Made by a program: the position numbers and the translations under genes
Notes under the pieces: generated by a model
Databases searched by the model: none
What the model was told of the DNA's origin: nothing
What the model saw: only the letters and a program-made list of their open reading frames with translations
In this document: piece by piece, positions 17,510 to 26,549 of the stretch
Numbering within the stretch: the stretch's first letter is position 1
Layout of the letters: each line of letters starts with the position of its first letter
Assembly (NCBI RefSeq): GCF_026914305.1
Contig: NZ_CP113866.1
Coordinates: 248,001-312,000 of the forward strand
Source: Caldicellulosiruptor acetigenus
GTDB lineage: Bacteria > Bacillota > Thermoanaerobacteria > Caldicellulosiruptorales > Caldicellulosiruptoraceae
Reading direction: 5' to 3'
Length of the DNA stretch: 64,000 nucleotides

Positions 17510-19795
17510 TTATAAAATACTTTTTAGCTTTGCAAGTCTTTTTTCTCTGTCTCTCACAAACCTTTCAATGCCACTGTAAATGCTGTCGCAATCAAGGTGC
17601 GCTTCTTTTAATATCTCATCAACTGTTCCACCTGTTCGCCACTGATTATCCCAGTCGCTTGAAAGTGAGTACTCTTCAGACACTTTTGAAAATATCCAGT
17701 CATGCATGAGCTTTTTGCTCTCGTTTGTGATTACCATGGAGTCCATCCAGTCTTCAAGCGGCAGCACCTTATTTCTGTACTCATCTTCCTGCATCATGAA
17801 AAGTTCAAAGCTGGGTGCAGCAATTATCTTGAGGTTAAAATCTTTTCTAAGCTGTGGCAAAAGCTTTATTAAATTGTAAGTTGTGCTTGTACCCCTTACT
17901 ATTATCGTTCCATCCTTTCTTCTATTCGGGTCAAAATCATTTATGATGTAAGCTCCTTTTGCAGCTTCAAAATGAGATGGAAAGCCAAGAGCGTTTCTAT
18001 CCGGTATTTCAATTGGTGGTCTTGTAAGGTGCAATGCAATGTTGTTTATGTCAGTTGCAAGTGCAGCAGCAAGCAAAACCGGCACTTCATTGTGTTCCCA
18101 CGGGTAAAGATTTATAATCTTTCCTTTCGGTAAAAGCTGCAAAACTCCAGGTTCAAAAATCCCAAAATGTGTCCTTGAATCTTCAGCAGTCTCTGGCCCA
18201 GAGTGACCGGCAACCCAGATAACTTTGCCAAACTTTATTGGAGAGTCTTGTGTCATCTGGGAGAAAAGCCTTATTGCACCGTATTTGAGATACATAAACG
18301 ACCCATATGTTGATGTTATAGCCCAAAAACCGTTAAAATCTTCATATGGATTTTCGCTCAAATTTACAGTAGCTAAACCCGCACACACACCGGCGTTCAA
18401 AAACTCTGTGATTGCAGATGGCAAAATTGCTCCATTTCTATTTTTTTCTCTGTCATAAACTCCAAATCCGGCAAAGTCGTCTTTTCCAAGTCCAAATCCG
18501 TGAAGATTTGTAGACTCTGTAAGGTCGGCAGATGTTGCAATGATAAGAGGTCTTCCATACTTTCTGCCGATTACACCGTTTATATACATTCCCCATTTTG
18601 CTAAAGCTGCTCTGTTTGGAACATTTTCGCCCGGCTTTGCAAAAAGCCAGTCAGGATAGTTTTTGTAATCATAGATGGCTGGGTCTTTATATGGATTTTG
18701 GTTTAGAACAAATGTCGAAGGAGCATCTTTTGGCAGAGCTTCTGCAATCTCAACAAGCGTGTCTGTGATATACTTTAAAAGCTCTTCATCTGATGTAAGC
18801 ACTCTGTTTATGATCTTAAGGTTTTCTTCCCATTGTTTTCTCTCTTCATCCGGGTTAGATGGTGCTGGTTTTCCAAAACCTACAAACTCAACTCCGTACT
18901 TTTCCATGAAAGGTTTTCTTGTCTCCCAGAAAATCTCTGAGTTTTTCTTGTGCGGCACACCGTGAGATTTGTTGTCATATACGCCATATTCATATCCTTT
19001 TTTGGTCTTAAACCACATGAGATTAGGAGTATTCTCATTTGCTTCTTCAACTGCTTTTTTGATTGTGCTATAGACATCCTGCCAGCTGTGACCATTCATT
19101 GTTCCATGAACCTTCCAGCCATGGGCAGAAAACCATTCATCAGGTGTGCCGTACACAACAGAAGAAAAAGGTCTGTCATCTATTCCAAAATCGTTCCAGT
19201 CCAAAAGCCAGAACAGGTTGCCAAGTCCGTATGCCCATGCACCGTTTTGAGACTCATGAGTAGCGCCGGCTGTCAGCGCACCTTCGCCTTCAATCAAGAA
19301 CACCTTTACATTTTGAAGTCCCGCCTTTTTGAGCGCTAAAGCTTGCCCTACAGATGCAGGAAGGCCATGGGCAGAAGGGCCTGTGTTGAATTTCAAAAGC
19401 AGTGTCTTTCCGCTTGACTCAGCATGACCGGGTAAGCCTTTGTTGTGTCTAAAGGTTAATAAATCATAATATCTTACAAGTTTATCTTCATCAATTAAAT
19501 ATTTTGCATCTTTTGTTTGCCTATATATCTCATCAAAAGCATCGCCAATAACAGCAAATAGTGAGTAGATTATTGGTATGGTGTGCCCAGCAGAAAGAAT
19601 TAGTCTGTCGTTGAACCTATATTCTGGTTTTCTAATATCATATGTCATCTTTTTTCCAAACAAAAGGCTGATTAACATATGAGCCTTTGAGTGAGAACCG
19701 CCAGGATGCCCGCTTTGCCTGTAATTCAGGGTAAAATCAAGATACTGATAGGTTATGTCTTTTATCTTTTCCCAGAGCTGAAATTCCTTTTCCAT
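17510..19795 (-). CDS. Transketolase-family thiamine diphosphate enzyme, long form
   Basis: The 761-residue protein has the transketolase layout: N-terminal ThDP pyrophosphate domain (QSGHPGGSHS at 27-36, SAGH around 70, GEG at 170-172 and Asn201 completing the GDG-N type motif), a pyrimidine domain with AEDSRTH equivalent to the GEDGPTH motif, and a C-terminal transketolase_C domain. It should move two-carbon units between sugar phosphates. It is about 100 residues longer than E. coli TktA and lacks the phosphoketolase hallmarks I would look for, so I prefer transketolase-like but cannot exclude a different acceptor. Single-gene unit, convergent with the AraC regulator. Confidence 0.75.
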   Translation of the reverse strand: MEKEFQLWEKIKDITYQYLDFTLNYRQSGHPGGSHSKAHMLISLLFGKKMTYDIRKPEYRFNDRLILSAGHTIPIIYSLFAVIGDAFDEIYRQTKDAKYLIDEDKLVRYYDLLTFRHNKGLPGHAESSGKTLLLKFNTGPSAHGLPASVGQALALKKAGLQNVKVFLIEGEGALTAGATHESQNGAWAYGLGNLFWLLDWNDFGIDDRPFSSVVYGTPDEWFSAHGWKVHGTMNGHSWQDVYSTIKKAVEEANENTPNLMWFKTKKGYEYGVYDNKSHGVPHKKNSEIFWETRKPFMEKYGVEFVGFGKPAPSNPDEERKQWEENLKIINRVLTSDEELLKYITDTLVEIAEALPKDAPSTFVLNQNPYKDPAIYDYKNYPDWLFAKPGENVPNRAALAKWGMYINGVIGRKYGRPLIIATSADLTESTNLHGFGLGKDDFAGFGVYDREKNRNGAILPSAITEFLNAGVCAGLATVNLSENPYEDFNGFWAITSTYGSFMYLKYGAIRLFSQMTQDSPIKFGKVIWVAGHSGPETAEDSRTHFGIFEPGVLQLLPKGKIINLYPWEHNEVPVLLAAALATDINNIALHLTRPPIEIPDRNALGFPSHFEAAKGAYIINDFDPNRRKDGTIIVRGTSTTYNLIKLLPQLRKDFNLKIIAAPSFELFMMQEDEYRNKVLPLEDWMDSMVITNESKKLMHDWIFSKVSEEYSLSSDWDNQWRTGGTVDEILKEAHLDCDSIYSGIERFVRDREKRLAKLKSIL

Positions 19796-20131
19796 CTTAA
19801 ACCTCCCACAAAATTGTTCATTATTTCTACACTTTGACCTTAATTATAACAGCAAAACGTAATAAATTAAAGTGGATTATTTTAAGTTTTAAGCGAAAAT
19901 TTTAAGACAATTGTTTAACAAAATGTTGACATTTTGAACGAGTATATATTTGAAAACCATAAGAAATATTCAAAAATCCTAATACAGAATATTGGAGTTT
20001 TATTTAATTATGTTGACTTTTTAATCTTGAGCATTTACAATTAATATTGTCCACAAAATAAGATTTTTGATGGTATAATAGTTTGAAAACCGCACTATTT
20101 TTTGAGCGACTTTTTGAAGGGGGTTAAAATC
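19796..20131. other. AT-rich divergent intergenic region
   Basis: About 335 bases without a gene. A reverse-strand TATAAT (complement of 19843-19848) probably serves the transketolase gene; an extended -10 (TG-G-TATAAT, 20071-20079) serves the AEC transporter. Nothing else is recognised. Confidence 0.5.
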
Positions 20132-21082
20132 TTGCTTCATTCATTTGTCAATGCCATTCAGGGAGTACTTGTGATTTTATTTGTTCTCATGCTTGGGTAT
20201 TTTCTTGCAAAGTACAGGTGGTTTGACTCAAAAGTATCAGACCTTTTTGCAAAGGTTGTTGTAAATGTATCGCTGCCGCTTTATATGATAGCAAATCTCA
20301 CCTCAACCTTTACAAAAAGTGAGCTTGAACATTCAGCACGAGGGCTTTTAATTCCATTTTTGTCAATTTTGCTTTCTTACAGCGTGGCTGTGATTCTTGC
20401 AAGGATTGCAAATGTAAAGATTCACAGGAGAGGCCTTTTTGCAGCAATATTCTCGCTTTCGAATTCAATTTTTGTGGGACTTCCTATGTCTCTTGCGCTT
20501 TTTGGAGATGTTGCAACACCTTATACACTGCTTTATTACATGGCAAATACTACAATATGGTGGACGTTAGGTGTCTATGGGATTATCAGGGATAACAGAG
20601 AAGAAAACCAGAATGTTTTGAGCATAGATACTGTAAAGCGTATATTTAACCCGCCTTTGATTGGGTTTTTGATAGGAGTTGTGCTTGTGCTTTTGCAGAT
20701 AAAACTTCCAAAGTTTATATTTGACAGTTTTAAAATGGTAGGAGGGCTTACAACCCCCCTTTCCATCTTCTGTGTTGGAATAACAATGTATGAGATGGGA
20801 TTTAAAAATTTCAAGTTGGACAAAGATAGCATTTTAGTATTTGCAGGCAGATTCCTTGTCACGCCTTTTATCACATGGCTTTTGGCTCATTTTATACCTG
20901 TTCCTAAACTTATGCGCGATGTGTTTATCATAATGTCTGCTATGCCTGTGATGGTAAATTCGGCTATAATTTCAAGGGTATATAATGGCGACTATGAATT
21001 TGCAACTGCTATGATTACATATTCCACCGTGTTTTCGGTTGTAATAATGCCGTTTTTGATGGTGCTGATTAAGATTATTTAG
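20132..21082 (+). CDS. AEC family (auxin efflux carrier-like) transporter
   Basis: The 316-residue membrane protein has about ten membrane segments in two inverted halves, with the family motif around SLPLYMIANLTSTFTKSELE (N-half) and the conserved MVNSAIISRVYNGD region near the end. Bacterial AEC members export or import organic acids such as malate; the substrate here is unknown. I place the start at TTG 20132, eight bases after AAGGGGGT (20118-20124); a longer frame from 20102 includes that site and is less likely. Its 3' end overlaps the convergent MFS gene by eight bases. Confidence 0.85.
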   Translation: MLHSFVNAIQGVLVILFVLMLGYFLAKYRWFDSKVSDLFAKVVVNVSLPLYMIANLTSTFTKSELEHSARGLLIPFLSILLSYSVAVILARIANVKIHRRGLFAAIFSLSNSIFVGLPMSLALFGDVATPYTLLYYMANTTIWWTLGVYGIIRDNREENQNVLSIDTVKRIFNPPLIGFLIGVVLVLLQIKLPKFIFDSFKMVGGLTTPLSIFCVGITMYEMGFKNFKLDKDSILVFAGRFLVTPFITWLLAHFIPVPKLMRDVFIIMSAMPVMVNSAIISRVYNGDYEFATAMITYSTVFSVVIMPFLMVLIKII

Positions 21083-22307
21083 TTTTCTCACGATTCCTTT
21101 TCTTAAAGGTGGTGATAAAAACCATTGTGGTCAAAGCTATAGTAACCAGGCCGGATATATAAAACCCAGCCCAGGGAGAGATTTTTTGTGAAATTGTGCC
21201 TGTAAATAGATTGCCAATCGGTGTTGTTCCAGCATTGCAAAGAAAGTAGATACTCAAAACCCTTGCTCTGAAGTCATCGCTTGATGCAAGCTGCAAAAGA
21301 GCGTTTGCACTTGTATTAAAGCTTATTGCAAGAAGCCCTACAAGTACAAATAACATGCACGCAACTGTATAACTTTTGTTCAGACCCAGAAGAATGTAAA
21401 CTATTGACACAGAAAGAATGAACTTGAAAAGAAGATTTAAATTAATCTTTTCTTTTTTTCTTATAGCTGTCAAAAATGCGCCCATCAATGAGCCAATTCC
21501 CATCGATGACATCAAAAGTCCAAAACCTGTTTCATTTCTGCCCAGCGCAAGTTTTGCGTACACAGGAATCAACACGTTAAAATTGAGTATGAATGTGCCC
21601 ATGATTAAAACAAGCGATATTGCTCTCAGCAACACTTTGGTCTTATATACATACCTGAGCCCTTCCACCACCTCTGCAAAAACGCTTTTACCATTTTCCT
21701 CTTTCTGAGGTTCTTTGGCGTCAATCATAAATACGCCTATAATGACCGGCACAAAACTTATAGCATTTGCCAAAAAACACATTTCAATACCAACTGTTGA
21801 GATTACTAAACTTGCAATAACAGGGCCTATAATTCTTGCAAGGTTGAAAATCATAGAGTTAAGACCAACAGCGTTCGGCAGGTCATCTTTTCCAACAAGA
21901 GTTATCATGTAAGACTGCCTGGCAGGATTATCAAATGTTGTAACAAGACCTCTCATAAGAGCTAATATAACTAAGTGCCAGTACCGAACAACATGTGTGT
22001 ATGTAATCAAAAACAAAAGAAAAGCAAAGAATAAAAGAAGGCTTTGAGTAATTAAAATTACCCTTTTTTTCTGCTTTCTGTCCAAGATTGCACCGGCAAA
22101 AAGGGAAAGAATCATAACAGGGACCTGTTCACATGCTGTGACAATACTAAGAAGCAGTGCTGAATTTGTAAGCTCTAAAGCCAGCCATTGCATTGCCATG
22201 TTCTGCATCCAAGAACCAATCACCGAGATAGCCTGGCCAAACCAGTAATACCTGTAGTTTCTGTGGCGCAGAGCTCTAAAAGGTCCTGATGTTAGAACAA
22301 GTTGCAT
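21075..22307 (-). CDS. MFS transporter (MFS_3/enterobactin-exporter-like)
   Basis: The 410-residue product has twelve membrane segments and the N-terminal pattern FRALRHRNYRYYWFGQAIS...GSWMQNMAMQWLALELTNS typical of the MFS_3 exporters. The loop 2-3 motif reads GAILDRKQKKRVI. Such proteins export drugs or siderophores; substrate unknown. It stands alone, convergent with the AEC gene with an eight-base overlap. Confidence 0.85.
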   Translation of the reverse strand: MQLVLTSGPFRALRHRNYRYYWFGQAISVIGSWMQNMAMQWLALELTNSALLLSIVTACEQVPVMILSLFAGAILDRKQKKRVILITQSLLLFFAFLLFLITYTHVVRYWHLVILALMRGLVTTFDNPARQSYMITLVGKDDLPNAVGLNSMIFNLARIIGPVIASLVISTVGIEMCFLANAISFVPVIIGVFMIDAKEPQKEENGKSVFAEVVEGLRYVYKTKVLLRAISLVLIMGTFILNFNVLIPVYAKLALGRNETGFGLLMSSMGIGSLMGAFLTAIRKKEKINLNLLFKFILSVSIVYILLGLNKSYTVACMLFVLVGLLAISFNTSANALLQLASSDDFRARVLSIYFLCNAGTTPIGNLFTGTISQKISPWAGFYISGLVTIALTTMVFITTFKKRNREKTK

Positions 22308-22786
22308 TCTTTTCCACCTTCTTGTAGATATTGTGAGGAATATATTTGATTCTTGTGGATAAGGCTATCACGCTCCTTTTAATATTGAATTTTGATATAA
22401 TACCTCTCAAGACTATTATAACATCTGAACTAATCACAATCAAATCAGCGTTTTGAAAATAGTTGATATGCACAAATTTAATTGGATATTGTGCACAAAG
22501 GTATGTTTTTTTGAAAAATATGAAGAATTCAATAGCAATATATGTAGAAATATTGTGTTATTATGTTGAATAGTTTTGTGTGAGAGATAGAATAAATGTA
22601 AAAGAAAATTTTAAGAAGCGAGGGAGAGTTTTTAATAACACACACTTTAACATTTATGGGGCATATGAGATTGCAAAGCTTGCAGCTTTTTTTGTCTTTA
22701 AAATAAATGTTCACATTGTTATTTTTCAAACATAGGTATATAATAGATAAAGTAATAAATCATTCTTCTGTGAAAGGGGGACGAGA
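22308..22786. other. Intergenic region with hairpins and glmM promoter
   Basis: About 480 non-coding bases. On the reverse strand an extended -10 (TG-T-TATAAT, complement near 22415-22420) should serve the MFS gene. An inverted repeat TGCACAA (22469-22475)/TTGTGCA (22489-22495) and a small terminator-like hairpin AAGCT-TGC-AGCTT with a T-tract (about 22677-22693) are present, so a short forward transcript may end there. The glmM promoter follows. Confidence 0.45.
22716..22744 (+). promoter_or_regulatory. glmM promoter
   Basis: TTGTTA (22716-22721), 17-base spacer, TATAAT (22739-22744), 42 bases before the start codon. Confidence 0.65.
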
Positions 22787-24136
22787 ATGGGAAGACTTTT
22801 TGGAACAGATGGTGTTAGAGGTATCGCAAATAAAGAACTTACATGTGAACTTGCGTTTGACTTAGGAAGAGCTGGGGCGTATGTGCTCACTGAAACTAAG
22901 CAAAAGCCCAAAATTTTGATTGGCAAGGACACAAGAATCTCATGCGATATGCTGGAGGCTGCCCTTTGTGCAGGACTTACCTCGGTAGGAGCAGATGTGT
23001 ACTTAGCAGGAGTTGTCACAACACCTGCAATAGCTCACTTGGTAAAATCTCACGGGTTTGATGCAGGTGTGATGATATCTGCCTCACACAATCCTTATGA
23101 ATTTAACGGTATCAAATTTTTTAATTCCCAGGGTTTTAAGCTTTCTGACCAGATTGAAGAAAAAATTGAAGACATTATTTTGAATAAGAAATGGGATGAG
23201 GTTCCACACGCTCAATTTGATGCGATAGGAAGGGTAAATAGAGTTGACCTTAAAAAAGACTATCAAGAATTCTTGAAGTCAACATTAAATGGTGCAAACT
23301 TCAAAGGGCTTAAAATTGTCATTGACTGTGCAAATGGTGCAGCATATAAAATAGCTCCAGAGGTTTTTGAAGATCTTGGAGCAGAGGTTGTGGTAATAAA
23401 CAACCAGCCAGATGGTACAAACATTAACAAAAACTGCGGGTCTACTCATCTTAAAGCTTTGCAAGAGGAAGTTGTTAAAAACAAAGCTGACTTTGGCATT
23501 GCGTATGATGGTGATGCAGACAGAACGCTTTTTGTTGATGAAGTGGGCAGTATTGTTGATGGCGATAAAATAATGCTTCTTTTGGCACAAAACTTAAAAC
23601 AACAGAGAAGGCTTAAGAACGACACCTTGGTTGTGACAGTCATGAGCAACATGGGGCTTTTTGTCGCGGCAAAAGAGTTTGGAATAGAGCTTGAAGTTAC
23701 AAAAGTTGGTGACAGGTATGTTCTTGAAAAGATGCTTGAAGGCGGCTATAGTATTGGCGGCGAACAGTCAGGGCATATAATCCTTTTGGACTTTGCAACA
23801 ACAGGCGACGGAATCTTAACAAGCCTTCAGCTGACAAAGCTAATTAAAGAAAGCGGAAAGAAGCTCTCTGAACTTGCAAAGATAATGAAGGTATATCCTC
23901 AGGTGCTTATAAACGCCAAGGTTGAAAATGGCAAAAAAGACCTTTATTCAAAAGACCCTGTAATTTTAGAGGCAATCAAAAAGGTTGAAGAAAAACTAAA
24001 CGGCAAAGGAAGGATTTTGATAAGACCATCTGGCACAGAGCCTCTTGTGAGGGTCATGATTGAAGGGGAAGACTATGAAGAGATCAAAAAAGATGCAAGT
24101 TACATTGCAAGCTTGATTGAGTCAAGGCTTTCTTAA
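22787..24136 (+). CDS. glmM: Phosphoglucosamine mutase
   Basis: The 449-residue enzyme converts glucosamine-6-phosphate to glucosamine-1-phosphate for UDP-GlcNAc and cell wall synthesis. All four domains are present: FGTDGVRG at 5-12, the phosphoserine loop ISASHNP with Ser100, the magnesium loop YDGDADR (about 243-249), the sugar loop GGEQSGH and the C-terminal phosphate loop RPSGTEPLVRV. Full length for the family. ATG start after AAAGGGGG. It is followed by glmS, the preceding step in the pathway, with a terminator and ribozyme between them. Confidence 0.97.
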   Translation: MGRLFGTDGVRGIANKELTCELAFDLGRAGAYVLTETKQKPKILIGKDTRISCDMLEAALCAGLTSVGADVYLAGVVTTPAIAHLVKSHGFDAGVMISASHNPYEFNGIKFFNSQGFKLSDQIEEKIEDIILNKKWDEVPHAQFDAIGRVNRVDLKKDYQEFLKSTLNGANFKGLKIVIDCANGAAYKIAPEVFEDLGAEVVVINNQPDGTNINKNCGSTHLKALQEEVVKNKADFGIAYDGDADRTLFVDEVGSIVDGDKIMLLLAQNLKQQRRLKNDTLVVTVMSNMGLFVAAKEFGIELEVTKVGDRYVLEKMLEGGYSIGGEQSGHIILLDFATTGDGILTSLQLTKLIKESGKKLSELAKIMKVYPQVLINAKVENGKKDLYSKDPVILEAIKKVEEKLNGKGRILIRPSGTEPLVRVMIEGEDYEEIKKDASYIASLIESRLS

Positions 24137-24147
24137 GAAAGATTTTC

Positions 24148-24178
24148 AAAAAAGCCTTTTACAAATGAGGCTTTTTTT
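24148..24178 (+). terminator. Terminator between glmM and the glmS leader
   Basis: Stem AAAAAAGCC/GGCTTTTTT with a 12-base loop and T-tract, so glmS is probably controlled mainly from its own leader or by read-through. Confidence 0.7.
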
Positions 24179-24183
24179 CAGAA

Positions 24184-24332
24184 GCGCCAGGACCCTTGAT
24201 AAGGATCAAGGGTTGACGAGGACTGGGGAGAATCGAGGTTTTCGGCGGATGCCCCAGCGGGGTTTGGTCTTTTTCCCTCGTAACTTTCTGCTACAAACCC
24301 CGGAAGGCAACTTCTGGGACAAAAGCAGGAAG
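24184..24332 (+). ncRNA. glmS ribozyme (GlcN6P-activated self-cleaving riboswitch)
   Basis: The leader of glmS carries the conserved ribozyme elements in order: GCGCCAGGAC right after the cleavage point (predicted between A24183 and G24184), a P1-type hairpin ACCCTTGAT/ATCAAGGGT, GTTGACGAGG, GGGGAGAATCGAGG, TTTTCGGCGGATGCCCC and a 3' part ending near AAAAGCAGGAAG. Glucosamine-6-phosphate, the GlmS product, acts as cofactor for cleavage and so lowers glmS mRNA. The following gene is glmS, 81 bases on. Confidence 0.96.
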
Positions 24333-24413
24333 AAAAAAGGCTTGTGTTTCGTGATTGCTATGGAAAAATAGCAGCTTGGAAATTAAATATAAAGCTCAAG
24401 GAGGACAAAAATA

Positions 24414-26249
24414 ATGTGCGGAATTGTTGGCTATGTTGGCACAAAAAACTGTGTTCCTATTTTGCTCTCTGGACTTAAAAGACTTGAGTACAGAGGATAC
24501 GACTCTGCCGGCGTGGCAGTTATCGATATAGATAAATCAAAGATTGACATAGTCAAGACAAAAGGAAGGCTTACCATTTTAGAAGAAAAGCTAAATCAAA
24601 ATCCCATTGAAGGTTATGTTGGGATTGGTCATACAAGATGGGCAACACACGGAGAGCCGTCTGATGAGAATTCGCATCCGCATGTGAGTCAAAACGGCAA
24701 GATTGCAATTGTCCACAACGGAATCATAGAAAACTATTTGAAGCTGAAAGAATTTCTCATAAAAAAAGGCTACACCTTTGCATCAGATACAGACACAGAG
24801 GTTGTTGCTCATCTTATAGAATATTACTATGACGGTGACATTTTGGATGCATTTATAAAGACCCTTGAAAAGATCCAGGGATCATATGCGCTTGGCGTTC
24901 TTTGTCTTGACAGACCAGATATGTTACTTGCAGCAAGAAAAGACAGTCCCCTGATTGTCGGTTTAGGGCAGGGCGAAAACTTCATAGCATCAGACATCCC
25001 AGCTATATTGGAATATACAAGGGATACCTACATTCTTGAGGAAAACGAGATTGCCATTGTGACAAAAGATAAGGTAGAGATTGTCAATACAGAAAAAGAG
25101 CCTATTTCCAAAGAAGTATTTCATGTTACATGGGATGTAGCCAGCGCAGAAAAAGGCGGCTATGAACATTTCATGATAAAAGAGATAATGGAGCAGCCCA
25201 AGGCTATCAGGGATACCTTGACAGGAAGGCTTCCAGACGATGGTTTTGAAGTGAACCTTGATGGAATTAAGATTACCAAAGAAGATTTGCAAAGACTAAA
25301 TAAAATATTTATTGTGGCATGCGGCACAGCATACCATGCAGGGATTGTCGGGAAACATGTCATTGAAAAGCTTACAAGAATTCCTGTTGAGGTTGACATT
25401 GCAAGTGAGTTTAGATACAGAGACCCAATTATAGATGAAAATACATTGACAATTGTGATTTCTCAGTCTGGGGAGACAATTGACACACTTGTTGCAATGA
25501 GAGAAGCAAAAGCAAAAGGTTCAAGAACGCTTGGGATTGTCAATGTTGTTGGGTCATCAATTGCAAGAGAGGTAGATGACTGTCTTTATACATGGGCAGG
25601 ACCTGAGATTGCGGTTGCATCAACCAAGGCTTATACAACACAGCTAATATGCCTCTATCTTATTGCACTTGACTTTGCAACAAAGCTTGGAACAATTTCC
25701 TATGAAGAGTTTGCCAAGATCAGAGATGAAATAAAAAGACTTCCTGAAAAGGTTGAGTATGTACTGACACACAGGGAAAATATTCAAAAGTATGCGTCTG
25801 AGCATTTCAATGCAAAAGACATCTTCTATTTAGGAAGAGGCTTGGACTTTGCAGTTGCAATGGAAGGGTCTTTAAAACTCAAGGAAATTTCGTACATTCA
25901 CTCAGAAGCATATGCAGCAGGTGAGCTAAAACACGGAACCATTGCCCTAATTGAAGATGGGACATTTGTAATTGCACTTGCAACCCAGGAAAAGCTTTTT
26001 GAAAAGATGGTGAGCAACATAAAAGAGGTAAAATCCCGTGGTGCTGTTGTTCTTTCTGTTGCGCAGGAAGGAAATACCGACATAGAAAATGTATCAGACC
26101 ATGTTTTGTATATTCCAAGGACACTTGACATTTTAGCACCAGTTTTGACAGTTGTGCCTTTGCAGCTTTTTGCATACTACACAGCAGTCCAAAGAGGCTG
26201 CGATGTAGACAAACCAAGGAATTTAGCAAAGAGCGTGACTGTGGAGTGA
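24414..26249 (+). CDS. glmS: Glutamine-fructose-6-phosphate aminotransferase (isomerising)
   Basis: The 611-residue enzyme makes glucosamine-6-phosphate from fructose-6-phosphate and glutamine. The class II amidotransferase domain begins with the catalytic Cys2 (MCGIVGYVG), with HTRWATHG about residue 74; two SIS sugar-isomerase domains follow (SQSGETIDT and STKAYTTQ motifs) and the C-terminus is the usual KSVTVE. ATG start after AAGGAGG (24398-24404). Expression is governed by the self-cleaving ribozyme in the leader. Confidence 0.98.
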   Translation: MCGIVGYVGTKNCVPILLSGLKRLEYRGYDSAGVAVIDIDKSKIDIVKTKGRLTILEEKLNQNPIEGYVGIGHTRWATHGEPSDENSHPHVSQNGKIAIVHNGIIENYLKLKEFLIKKGYTFASDTDTEVVAHLIEYYYDGDILDAFIKTLEKIQGSYALGVLCLDRPDMLLAARKDSPLIVGLGQGENFIASDIPAILEYTRDTYILEENEIAIVTKDKVEIVNTEKEPISKEVFHVTWDVASAEKGGYEHFMIKEIMEQPKAIRDTLTGRLPDDGFEVNLDGIKITKEDLQRLNKIFIVACGTAYHAGIVGKHVIEKLTRIPVEVDIASEFRYRDPIIDENTLTIVISQSGETIDTLVAMREAKAKGSRTLGIVNVVGSSIAREVDDCLYTWAGPEIAVASTKAYTTQLICLYLIALDFATKLGTISYEEFAKIRDEIKRLPEKVEYVLTHRENIQKYASEHFNAKDIFYLGRGLDFAVAMEGSLKLKEISYIHSEAYAAGELKHGTIALIEDGTFVIALATQEKLFEKMVSNIKEVKSRGAVVLSVAQEGNTDIENVSDHVLYIPRTLDILAPVLTVVPLQLFAYYTAVQRGCDVDKPRNLAKSVTVE

Positions 26250-26270
26250 TTTGAAAGGATTTTTATCAAA

Positions 26271-26504
26271 TTACCCCAATTCCACAAACCACCTATTCTC
26301 ATCACAAAAAAGGTACAGCATTTTTGAGCGGACAAGGATTTTATATCTTATGCCTTGTCCGCCTACTTTTAAAGAGGCAGCAGGCCTTTTTTCTATGATC
26401 TTATCAATCTCATATGTTTTCCCATCAAGCCAGACAAACGAAATCGGAGTTATTTCTCCTTCCTTTGAAAAGTGAGCATAAACCTCTACAAATATTTTCC
26501 TCAT
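26271..26504 (-). CDS. Small conserved protein beside dinB, function unknown
   Basis: The 77-residue product is basic and beta-rich, with the sequence features DGKTYEIDKI, RPAASLKVGGQGIRY and a closing NRWFVE. It resembles a small family I associate with clostridial genomes near dinB, but no function is established. It lies 45 bases downstream of dinB on the same strand and probably shares its transcript. ATG start; no clear strong ribosome binding site. Not a shadow frame: it does not overlap another gene and its composition is protein-like. Confidence 0.65.
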   Translation of the reverse strand: MRKIFVEVYAHFSKEGEITPISFVWLDGKTYEIDKIIEKRPAASLKVGGQGIRYKILVRSKMLYLFCDENRWFVELG

Positions 26505-26549
26505 TTTAAAAACCTCACCCTTTCATTTTTGTTTTGAAAAAGCAAAATT

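Noticed and set aside
17510-19795. Phosphoketolase assignment
   Set aside because: SGHPGG, SAGH and AEDSRTH motifs follow transketolase; phosphoketolase hallmarks were not found.
22529-22729. Reverse 66-codon ORF with four cysteines
   Set aside because: Very AT-rich, no ribosome binding site, and it covers the glmM promoter hairpin region.
24117-24371. Forward 84-codon ORF between glmM and glmS
   Set aside because: It covers the terminator and the glmS ribozyme and has arginine-rich, non-natural sequence.
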